A program made the translations under genes and the position numbers. Of a stretch of DNA of 64,000 nt, positions 52,996 to 64,000 are shown piece after piece. The stretch comes from Psoroptes ovis. Taxonomy: Eukaryota; Arthropoda; Arachnida; Sarcoptiformes; Psoroptidae. Location of the stretch: positions 3,906,001 to 3,970,000 of the forward strand of contig PQWQ01000004.1 of the NCBI GenBank assembly GCA_002943765.1. Reading direction: 5' to 3'. The notes below the pieces were generated by a model that did not search any database, was not told where the DNA came from, and saw only the letters and a program-made list of their open reading frames with translations. Position 1 is the first letter of the stretch. Each line of letters starts with the position of its first letter.

Positions 52996-54746
52996 ATGTT
53001 TTGCGTGCTTTTCTTAAAAAAAATAAATATCAATGAATATATTTGAAATGTTATCAATTTCAAAGCGTATTATTGAATATTGTTGTCCAAATGTTGATGT
53101 TTTCAATCCAAATTCAATCAATTTGTTTTTTTCCATGATTTAGAACAATTAGAACAAAAATCATTAAATGATAAATGAATGTATGGATTCTCATTGTTAA
53201 TTATATTATTACAAATGAATATTTTTGGAAAAATATTTCAAAAATTTCATTTTCAATATTTCATTCCCAATACATTTGTGATTGGACTCGAATTGCATAG
53301 GAGTTTTACTTTGGCTTTGATTGATTAGAAAAAAACAACAAAAATTATTGCAATGACAGATAAAACAAATTTGTGTCTATGTTTGCAACAATGTTTGATT
53401 ACACATTTGATGAACATTAATCACATTTTTTTTGTTTTTTGAAAAAATACAAAACAAAAACAATGTTCGATGTACACATGTTATTTATGCATCATATGTG
53501 TGTGTGTGTGTATGGAGTGTTAAAATGTGATGACCATCAAAAATGATTTAATATGAAATGCAATGCAACAAATAATTCGTTGATCATTTAATCAATTTCA
53601 AAAATATTCAAATGCAAAAAGTGTTAGCGAATTCTTCAATTTTTTAATTTTTTTATCAACTTTTCAATTTTTTAGATTGATTACTTTTGAACAGATTAAT
53701 CAATCAATCAATAATTTAATAAATCATTCGAGATGACTTGTTTTAAAAATAGAATTTATTTACAAATGACAAATTATTATAAGCAATATTTCAAATTGAA
53801 TAATTGGAAATGAAAAAGATTATAAATCAATCAATCAATCAAAGAAAAAAATTGATTGTATTCTTACTTAAAATATAAATAAATAATTCATTTAATTAAG
53901 TAAAAAATATGTAACGAATTGCTTATAATAATAATAATACAAAATGTTTCGTAACAATTCGAAAAACAAAAAACAATTCTTGACTTGAATTCAAAGAAAA
54001 AAAATTGATTGACAATTATTAATTGTTTCGTATATGCGTGCGTGTGTTAGTGTGTGTGTGTGTGTGAATGGACGATTAGGCCAAAATCAAAGCAAAATTT
54101 TAGAAATTTTTGTTATGTAAACATAGGCCAAAGAACTTGAATAGCAGCAGCAGCAGTGATTTGTAATTTGAAATTTCTAAGAAATAATCCAAAACAAAAA
54201 TCATTCATTTCATTTGACATCAAACAAAAATAATAACACATGTATTTGTGCGCCTTTGTTTTTTAAGAAATTATGAATTATTAAATGCAAACATGCGCGT
54301 GTTTGTAGGTGCACACGTGCTTTTGCTTGTTGTTTGTGTGTGTGGTTCGATGTCATCTTGGAGGCCAAATTTTAAGATTTGATTTGTATTAGCTTCAATG
54401 AGAAAAAAAAGAAAAAATTCATAGAAAAATATTTGCAACAAATATGAAACAATGAAACATTTTAATTCAAATTCATTCAATTTGTCAATTTTAATTCATT
54501 CAAGACATTTTTGTGTAGACACTATTTGTATTTGTTCAATGTTCAATAATCATTATATAATAATGATTATAATTAATGAATTTAAGCCGGAATAAAATTA
54601 ATTATTTCAAATGGAATTTTTGAATCTATTTATTTATTGGTCATTCCTTTTTTTTCTGATCAATCATTTCGATCAGTTTTGAATCAAAAAAATAAAAAAT
54701 AAAATTAAAATTAAAATTAAACCAAGGAAAATATAAATGAAAAACG

Positions 54747-54782
54747 ACAAGTATAAGACTATGTGTCTAGTCTTATACTTGT
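54747..54782. repeat. Perfect 15-bp hairpin with a 6-base loop
   Basis: ACAAGTATAAGACTA, loop TGTGTC, TAGTCTTATACTTGT. Pairing can continue outwards (AAACG against CGTTT) with a small bulge. No transposon-like termini seen. Confidence 0.85.
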
Positions 54783-57700
54783 TTCGTTTGTTCAATTATA
54801 CAATTTCATATTTTATTCAACTAATTCTTGTTTGAAATAATTATTTTAATGATTAAAAATAGAAGAAATGAAATGAAATGAAATCCAATTATCATTTGGG
54901 TCAAGGAATATTTTTATTCATTTAAATGTACATACAATGCAAATTTTATTTATGTATCTAAGCTATGCTGCACACATTATAATACACATTAATATGACAA
55001 TAAAACAATTTGAAAATTGAAAATTGTTATTTTTTTTTTACTCCTGTTTAAATCGATATGAATAATGATAATCAAACAAATAATAATAATAATAATAACT
55101 GACCACACCGATTTCAAATTTTTAAACCATACGTAAATAAATAATAATTTTATTATCATTTCCAAAATTGTTGACCATGACAGTAAACATTATTGTTGTT
55201 TACAAACATTAATTGCTGTTGCTGTTGCTGCTGCTGCTGTTGATCAATAATTATTGTTAATTAATCTGTGAATAGGCAAATGATAATGAAAATCTGATTG
55301 AAATATCATATCGATTGGGGCGATATATACGTCTGATTGAAATGTTTGAAGCAAGTGAATATGGAATTTTTCGCGTAACAAATTATGATTGATTTAATTC
55401 AATTCCAGCTTCTGATTTCAATTCAAAATAATAATAATTCAAAAGAATGAAAATACAGCTATCAATGTTCAATGATTATTCATTTTATTTATTCAATTCC
55501 TTTATTTTGTTATTTGGACAAATGAATATTTGTAAATAATCCCCACATACACAAACAAAAATGAAAATTTCAATAAATATCCGATTTGAAATATCATTAA
55601 AATTTTTTTTTATTTTAAATTCAATTTACATTTATTCATTGTTCAGTACAAATTTTGTCCATTTCATCATTTCTTTATTTATTTTTTATTTTGAATTCAA
55701 TTTAAATTTTTTTTTTCATTTGTCTCGTAAATTTGTAAAGGTGAATATATATGTAAGGATGATAATCATATTAATAATTTTAAAAAAATGAAATTTTTCA
55801 AAGGTAAAAAAAATTGCATCTAAAACACAATGTGATAATGCATCAGCCTTTTCATTTTCATTTATTTTCATTTCAACTTAGCACATGGTTAATTCATGAC
55901 GTTTGAAATGATTTCACATTTATTTTTTTCATTTTTTGAAAAATTTTTTTTTTTCATTCCTCGTAAAAATGCTTCAATCGAAAAATCAAGGCCATCACAG
56001 CCTATCATCATTGCACTGGGAAAAAACAAGAAGAGAAATATTTGGATCATTTTTGTTTTGTTTTATTTCAAAAAATAGAAGCTTGCCTACTTAAGATATC
56101 AATTATTATTATTGATGAATTAATTATTTGGTGATTGATAATGAATGGCTGATGATGGTAGTTTTGGAATTTTTTTTTTTTGACAAATGAAATTATGAAT
56201 ATAAATTGATTAATTTTTCAAACCCTTTCCATAATATTCAATTATACTCGTATGTTATAATTATAATTATAATCGTATTGGTTCATCATGATTGGAATTT
56301 CTGTTTTTTTTTCGATAACAAAATACGTAAATTGTAAAAAATGAAAAAAATGAAAACTTGTAAATTATAATTTGTATAATCAATTGTTGAGCATAGAAAA
56401 TATGGAAAAAATATCAATTAATAATAATCATTGAATTTAATCAATAATCATTGGAACAAAATAGATTAATAAATAAATTATCCATCGAAATAATTGATTT
56501 GAACATTCATTCAACGAACGAACGAACGAACAAACACACAAAAAAATATACATTTATCAACCTTCAAATTTTGTATTAATTCAATTATTATTATTATTAT
56601 TGAATTAATGCGATAATTTGTGTTTGAATTTTTTTGAGTTTCTAAAATGTTTTCAATGAAATTGACTCATATAATGAAAATTTGCGTGAAATTTTATTTT
56701 ATTTTTCATTGATTTCAAAGCACAAGATGGCAACCTGTTAGCCAAATGATTTATTTTTGATTTTTTTTTTGTTTCAAAATGAAAAATTTAAATTTCGAAT
56801 TTAGCCATCTTTGCAAAGTTGCGTTGAATACGAATGTTTGGAACAATTTTGCTGAGAATTTCAACAATGCTTCGGTGCTTCGATTGTGGAAACTAGAAGA
56901 ATTATAATCTTTGAAAACAAAAAAAAAAAAATCAAATTTAAATCACGTTTACTCCTCTTTTTGAATTACACTTATTATCATCATTGTTATTATTATCATT
57001 ATTTAATCGTATTCCTTATCTATCCATCAAATAGCTATAATTATACTGTTCAACGTTTCATCCTCAATCTAATCTGATGGTAACCATCAATTGAAATGTA
57101 ATCAAATTCGATATCATTTTTCATCATCATCATGAAAATGTTGAATGTCTTGAAATTTTCTTTCAAATCTTTTATTTACCATTTATGATTTTAATTTTCA
57201 TTGAAAAAAAATAGAAAAATTGAATTCACACATGAACATTTGTAAAAAAAAATATTTTAAATTTCATTCATTCAGAAAAAAAATCTCATTGAATTTGAAT
57301 ATTTGAATTTGAGAAAAACGGGTGTAAAATGCTCACAAAATTGAGCATTCAAATGTGATTGAATAATAGGTTATTGAAGGAAAAAAAAATATCATCTCAT
57401 CAATGTCAAAGGTGAATCATAATAATAATTGAAATCATTTCGAATATCGCGCAAAAAAGAAAAAAATTCAAATAAACACGAATCAATTATATGGTCTAGC
57501 CATCATACAAATAATAAATATGAACAAAAATCAAATATTTTTTTTATCAATGTAATCGGGTAATAATGACCACCTACACAAATGATGATGATTATTCAGG
57601 AAATTTGGTTCATTTGAAATCAAATTAGCCTGTAGGGGACAAACATATTGATGATTAATCATTGTACCAGTGAATTTTCGATGAATGGATGTTTCTCGTT

Positions 57701-60700
57701 GTTTATTTTTTTTTTACTAATTCAATTCTTTATGGTTGAAACAAAATTTTTAAGAAAAATCAATGAATAAATAACTAATCAATTGGATAAAAATTAATTT
57801 GAAAAAACAATCATCAAATTTGAAAATGTTTTGACCGGTTGAATCAATGATTTCCTTGTTTTTTTTTTTTTTTTTTTTTGATTAAATTTTTATTTGTCTG
57901 ATCTTAGTCCATTCATTCCTGTTTGTTTCTGTTAAGATATTCAACATTGTGACTTGTAATATGATTTTATTTTATCTTTATTTTTTTTTTGTTACCTATC
58001 ACATCGTATCGAAACTTTTTAGCTGAAAACTGAAAGTTCTTAGCTTGGGTTTTAAAATAATTTTTTCACCAGTAAAATATCATTGACATTAAATAGAAAA
58101 TATCAAATGCTTAAATGTATATATTTTTTTTTTACATACACTTATATACTTGGCGAAATGAGAAAAATTTTATCAATTTCTGGTCGTTTTTTTTCTTCTG
58201 TGAATATACAAGGTCCAATTAAATTCCAATTATTTTCCAATCAAATTCTTTTGTATTTTGTCGGATAAGAAATAAATAAATAAAAAAAAAGAAAAATAGA
58301 AACAACTTGGATGGTAGATGATAGCTTAGTAGATTCTAATGAATGGATGCAAGTCGTTGGCACAGACAAGTTGGTAAGTTGATTTGTATCAGTGTGCTTC
58401 ATCATAATCACAATCATCATCATCATTCGTTATTATTATCATCTTTATTCGGTTTTTCTTTTTCAATGTTCAATGTTGAATAAAGTTGAACAAATGACCT
58501 CAGAAGTATTCAAAAATTCAATATTTTCAATGATAATAATCATGATTATTATTATTATTATTGTGATTAGAGCCAAGAAAACATATCAAAATTATCCTCG
58601 AATCTGGTAAAAAAAAAATATTGAAATTCTCTGCCAAATCTTATGTAAAAGAATTTGCCTTTTTTTCTACCAGTAATTTTGATTTGAAAGAGGTGAAAAC
58701 CGAAATAAATAAAGGATTTACCATACTCATATTTAAAAAAAAATTGAAAACTTGTTTATTTTTGCAATTTTTTTGAGCTCCATTGAAAAAACCATTTGTT
58801 TATTTGAAAAAATATTTATCAAGCAATAAATGTCAAACAGTAATCCGTCTTAATAAATCAAAATTTTATATACATTTTATTCCGAAACATGATTTTTTTT
58901 TAAATTGAAAATTATTAAAAATTTAAAGAAATTGTCTGATTCATTGGCTTATTGAAATGATTGAAAAATGAATGACCTGTTCGATATACCTTTCAGAAAA
59001 AACAAATTAATTTCAATTTATTTTGAAATCAATTTTTTGTTAATTACATTCTATTTGAATTTACTTATTTTACTTTTTTTAAAGTTTTTGCTGTTTAAAA
59101 AATTAATCATCAATATGTATTCAAAACATGAAAGCAGCAGCATTAAATACTCGATCCGATTGAGATCAATCAATTCAGAAGATTTTCCAGCAAAATTTTT
59201 TAAAAAATACAAAACTGTAATATCTGTCGATTCGAGTTATTATTATTATCAATTGAATTGATTGACATCACGTTTTACAAAGTCAAGTATTACAAAAACA
59301 AAAATTGTATCATTTCATTTTATTTGCGGCATTTTGTTTTCTCTCTCTTTATTCAGTCTAAATCTCAGGTCCCTAGTTTCAATAATGCTGGTCATGTCAA
59401 AATAATAATAATAGTAGCGACAATCAAATGTTGTAATGATTATCATCATCATCATTAGGATTTCTCATTTACACATTTTGTTAAAAAATACATTTGGTTC
59501 GTGTGGAAAGATTTTCGGTGAATCAAAAAAAGATAATTTTCATTTCTTTTATTTTTTTTTTTTTTTTTTCGTTGCTGAATTTTCTGACACTAATAGTGAT
59601 TGACGAGCTTTCTGGTCATTTTTTTCCTGGTTAGTTTCATTACCAGTATCAGCTGTAACATTGACCATATCAAAGGTGTTCTCCATTTCATTATAATTTC
59701 ATTGCATTTTTTCGTTCTTATTTGATTTTGTTTTGAAAATTTTTTTTTCAAGCAAAAATGAAATTGACCAGTGAAATTGACCAGTGATTTTCTTTGAATA
59801 AGTTTGAATAATCATTTATGACAAGAATTTTTTTTCAAGACAAATTTTGATGGTAAACAAATGAAAAATCAATGAAAAATTGATCAAATATTCATAACAA
59901 TAATAATAATGTTCAAAGCATCTTCAGCTTTTTATGATGCGCAGCTATATAGATGTTTTCATATGTGAAACGATTCGTACATCAGTCATTCATTTGTGTA
60001 TACAAGTGAAAAATTCTTCATGAAAAACGTAGCTTCAGTATATTCACATTATCATTATCAGTATTTTATTTTATTTTATTTTTCTATGAGTTTTTTAATC
60101 CTATTTTTTCCAATATTCATCTTCATCAGTGTAAAACAAATATGAACAATGTAGATAGATTTTTGTTTGATCGAGTATTTTATTTTTTTTTCACACACAA
60201 AAAATATATACCTTATATTTGTATTTGAATTCATATACCTATGTATATTTTCATTATTTTTTTCCATTTATTCCATGTGTATTTTATCACGCAATAATGT
60301 CATCAGGCTATGAAATGAAACAGAGAGAAAAATAACAATTCTATCCATTCTATCCATTGTCTTGTATTTTATTAGATGGTACAAAAATATACATTGAATA
60401 CAAAATAGAATCATATTTTTTTTTGGTTGATTTCGGTTGAAATTTGGTTCATTTTTTTCATTTCATTTCTATCTATTTATCCATTTTTCAATTTAATCTA
60501 AGCTGGTTTTTTTTCATGGTTTTCATGTTCTCATCTTGCCATCTCTATACTGATTCAGAATTGGGTACAAATTGCTGCGCAAATTCATTGATAAACATTA
60601 TTTGAATGATGTCAAACCCAAACTACGATGCTCATGTGAATTTATATTGGAAAATTAATCGAAAAAAAAAATTAGGTTTCGAATAACGTGTAGTCATTGA

Positions 60701-61177
60701 ACAAATTACATATTTTTTCCCCATTTATTTTGAATGTCAAATGTGAAAATTTTGTACTATTTGTGATCTTTGATTGACAGAATTTTAATTTCTACAAAAA
60801 TGAAAAAAAAATTATCAATCAATTATCAACCATAGACTCGAATGAATGAACCAGATTTTACCTTTATTCTTTTTTTTCCACGAAATGAAATTCATGACAT
60901 TGTTTTTTTTTTCATATACGGAAAATTTTCAGCATTACTTTATTACAAACATATTGTTCAACACATCAAAATATATATATCAAAATATGAACACACCTTT
61001 GTGTTGTAATTTTCGTCATTCTTGAAATTGATATATAAAATGATATACACAGAAGAAAACAAAACATATGATATTTTTGGAAATTATTTCATATTTTTTT
61101 TTCTTTCCATTTAGAAACAAATTACAAGCAGCTGAAATTTCTGATGAAGAAAAAAAAAAGCATCTGCAATGTTCACA

Positions 61178-61198
61178 GCAGCAGCAGCAGCAGCAGCA
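61178..61198. repeat. (CAG)7 tract in non-coding DNA
   Basis: Uninterrupted CAG repeat followed by CAACAACAACAA, standing out from the AT-rich background. No supported reading frame covers it. Confidence 0.8.
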
Positions 61199-63379
61199 CA
61201 ACAACAACAACATTTCACTGTGATCACATGATTTTTGAAATTAAAATTTTAAAAGTTCAATTATTGTTTTGTTTTTTTGTTTTTTTTTGTGGAAATAATC
61301 TCATAGTTTCATATAATTATAACACAATGAAAAAAACAAAATGTTTATTACTCAGTGTCTATCACAAATGAAAAGTAACCATGAATTTCCAAGTCATAAG
61401 CCTTGTACAATACAGGCTAAATGCTCAATGAATACTCAGAAAACAATTTGTTCAATTTGAACAACAACAACAAATCACGCATTTAAATGGGAACAAGCAC
61501 AGAACAATAAAACAAGCGCAATGATGTTATTTGGGCCTTGAAATATTCTTACCATAAAAATGATTCAGAAAAAAATGATTCGCTGGAAACCGAAAAATTC
61601 AATAGATTGAAATAGTGATTATTCAATGAGAAAACTAAAAAATTTCAGATGGTCTAATATTGGTTATATGAATGAATATATATCGAATCAAAATTGATCA
61701 AAAAAAAAAAAATATCTAAACACGCGTTTGAAACCAAACTACAATACAATAAACACATATATACACATTCATAATAAATAATGATCATGTCTCGGTGTGT
61801 TTGTGTGTGTGTTGGTATATGGCATGTATCCTTACACGCCTAAATATCATTATCATTTATGAATCAAATTAAAATTTGAAAAAAAAAATGAAAAATGAAA
61901 AACATTGTAATTATTTCATTAAATATTATCTATTTTTTTTCGATTTGATCATCTTTTCTGACAAACAAATCAAAAACTTTTAATAATAATAATAATGATA
62001 ATTTAATGTGTTTTGTTTGATAATAATCGAAATGATAATAATAATAATCAGAATAATCATAATAATATAGACATAAATGACCTTTGCACGAGTTTCGTTT
62101 TTTTTTTTTGGGGGGTAAAGATCGCGTGCCAAAATTTTTTTTTCCATTTTCACTAAGAATAAATGGTAAATACATGGTCAAAAAAAAAATATAATTTTGG
62201 AAAATATGCCCGTAATCAAAAAAAAAAAAAAAATATTGATCCATCATAATGAATCGATTGTTGTTGTTATCGTTGTTTGCTCAATTGAAATAATAATAAT
62301 AAATTCCGATTCCGTGATATATGAGATTAAAAGTTTTTGGAAAATAATAATAAAGGTGAATTAACAGAAAAATTCTCGTAGAATTCTCGCGGAATTTTCG
62401 TATTCTCATTGAATTTTCATTTTTTTTTTTATTTTTCTAATTTTGTAAATTATTTTTTATCCATAACCCAACCAAAGAAAAAAAATAATAATTAATCAAA
62501 ATAATTACAAAAACATTATCACCATGGACCATATAATGGACCACTTTTCGCCTTGAAAATAATTTATCATTTTTTCTTTGACCAGCGTGTATTTTCTGGT
62601 CAAATTTTGGTCAAAATTTTGGTCAATATTACTACTAATTTTTCCACAGAAAATTCTCATATGAATATCATTTAAATTTATTTAATATCAAAATTGAAAA
62701 TTTTGAAATGAATTTCAAAAAAAAAATTCAATTAAAAAACAAATTGAATCCATTGAAAAACAATACAAACAAACAGATATTGTTTTCTTATTGAATTTAT
62801 TCATATATACAAAATTTCAATTTCAACACATTCAATATACTAATTTCAATATTTATATTTTCTATGCAAATATTTCCTAATATATAAAGGAGTCTTTAAA
62901 TATTTTTCCATTTTCATTTCTTTGATAAAAATTTTCATCAAATATTATCTTCATTGTTTTATATATTCAGAATTTCAATTCAATTTCATTTCGAAATTCA
63001 TTTCGACATTCATTCATTCATTCGTTCAATTTTTCCATTGGTTTCATTGGTTCATTTTTAGTTTATCTTATTCAAATTTAAAAATGAAAAAACAAAAGCA
63101 AATGTGGATATAACAAACAAAGCAAACAACAATAGGTGAATTTCAATTTTTTCAAATTTATTATCGCAACACATACAGGTCAAAACATACATATATATAT
63201 TGAATATGAATTTGTATGTTCATTTATGTTGATTTTTCCTTGCTAACAAAAAAAAAAAAAAATTATTGAATAACGACTAGCCAAAACAACAACAGCAGCA
63301 GCAGCAGCCACCAAAGATAAAAACAAAAACAAACCATGATGACAACTCACGCAATCGTTGAGTTGTTTGCTTATTATAA

Positions 63380-63458
63380 TACGTTGTCCGAAAAGTTTTT
63401 GTCGATTATATCGTAGAGAATTATGTGAAAATCAACAAGAACTTATCGGACAACATAA
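63380..63458. mobile_element. Mariner-type palindromic MITE, copy 12 (mixed arms)
   Basis: 79 bp. Left end TACGTTGTCCGAAAAGTTTT, right end GAACTTATCGGACAACATAA, core GATTATATCGTAGAGAATTA. The right arm reads CGATAAG in reverse complement, a hybrid of the two subtypes. Confidence 0.85.
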
Positions 63459-63964
63459 TACATAAATAAATATGAAAATTTGCCTTTGTAAAATATTGAA
63501 AATGTTTTTCAATGTTCATATATTTTTTTTTTTTGTATATATGATAATTTTAGTCATTTTCTTAGGGTTCTATTATCGTTATTGTAAATATTATTGGGTA
63601 ACAAGGTGAGATTCTGAAAGGAATATATTTCTAATATTTTATATTCCATTTACCAGAGAGTGAAAAATTGAATGAATTGAATTGTATTTGATCTTGTTTT
63701 CATCAGTTTTAGTTATTTATATTTATTATCATTAATTTTTCTCTGATATCATTTTGACTTTACAGGCACGCGTTCAAATAATAATAATTATTATTATTAT
63801 GTAATTCCTTTCCTTTTTTGAAGGTAACTTTTATTTTTCATTTTTATTTTTTCCAAATATGAAAAATAGTAACAATACCAATTGTACCAATGGTTACAGT
63901 GGAACCAAAAAAACAAAAATTAATCCATTTACCCTCAGTATTTGATTGTTATTATTTTTAGTAA

Positions 63965-64000
63965 TAGGTTGTCCCATAAGTTCTTGCCGTTTTTTAAATT
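63965..64000. mobile_element. Mariner-type palindromic MITE, copy 13 (cut by window edge)
   Basis: Left arm only, TAGGTTGTCCCATAAGTTC then TTGCCG; the CATAAG subtype. The right arm should lie just beyond the window. Confidence 0.8.

Larger units (their letters stand above)
51068..64000. other. Large non-coding interval, 12.9 kb, to the window edge
   Basis: AT-rich DNA with short simple repeats. Contents seen: four mariner-type MITEs (51620, 52096, 63380, 63965), two perfect hairpins (52965, 54747), (GT)n tracts (53496, 54040), CAG/CTG runs (54144, 55216, 61178, 63291), a T21 run near 57859 and small tandem duplications (59760, 62590). Open frames are short, AT-driven and unlike the coding style of the real genes; none is called. 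Confidence 0.65.

Noticed and set aside
58968..59261. 97-aa plus-strand frame in the right-hand spacer
   Set aside because: Composition matches random AT-rich translation; no start context, domain or neighbour support.
59755..59788. Tandem duplication of GAAATTGACCAGT
   Set aside because: Only two copies of 13 bases; ordinary slippage duplication.
62580..62630. GGTCAAAATTTT tandem repeats
   Set aside because: Short, imperfect and isolated; no sign of a larger element.
1..64000. tRNA, rRNA or CRISPR loci
   Set aside because: No tRNA B-box with matching arms, no rRNA-like stretch and no regularly spaced direct repeats were seen; simple repeats are microsatellites without spacers. Short or diverged RNA genes could be missed by eye.

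Overview
The window is strongly AT-rich eukaryotic DNA: split genes, short GT-AG introns (mostly 50-100 nt), AATAAA poly(A) signals, and proteins loaded with Asn, Gln, Asp, Ser and His runs encoded by AAT/CAA/GAT/TCA/CAT microsatellites. The gene families are animal (Synaptotagmin-like/Bitesize, ERCC6/CSB, fibrinogen-related protein, peroxinectin-type haem peroxidase, NUDT5, PDZ + tandem PH). Compact genes plus this low-complexity style suggest an arthropod, most likely an astigmatid (dust-mite-like) mite. The species is inference. Nothing prokaryotic or viral was seen.

Layout. 1-2822 (+): 3' part of a PDZ + two-PH scaffold gene cut by the left edge. 5196-7282 (+): an Asn/Asp-rich orphan gene with a C-terminal Cys cluster, tail to tail with 7681-9551 (-), a NUDT5-like Nudix protein whose Nudix box is degenerate. 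9.6-15.2 kb is non-coding. 15213-18368 (+): secreted coiled-coil protein with a C-terminal fibrinogen-related domain, tail to tail with 18567-24683 (-), a Bitesize-like tandem-C2 protein. 24.7-37.9 kb is a large non-coding interval. 37896-41742 (-): ERCC6/CSB-type SNF2 ATPase, head to head (3.4 kb apart) with 45183-50087 (+), a membrane-anchored haem peroxidase. 50588-51067 (-): a small secreted Tyr/Ser/Gly-rich protein. 51.1-64 kb has no recognisable gene.

Gene models were joined by hand. Every internal junction follows GT..AG, and the exon lengths of each complete multi-exon model sum to a multiple of three with the domain continuing across junctions, so the models are fairly solid; start codons and UTRs are less certain.

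The genes do not form one pathway: they cover membrane scaffolding/trafficking (PDZ-PH, C2), repair/transcription (CSB), nucleotide-sugar metabolism (Nudix) and extracellular or cuticle/immune roles (FReD, peroxidase, small secreted protein). The best system-level signal is a family of ~80-bp palindromic, mariner-ended miniature elements, 13 copies, all outside gene bodies, whose two arms vary together. Two enzymes (Nudix, peroxidase) lack residues normally used in catalysis or cofactor linkage.
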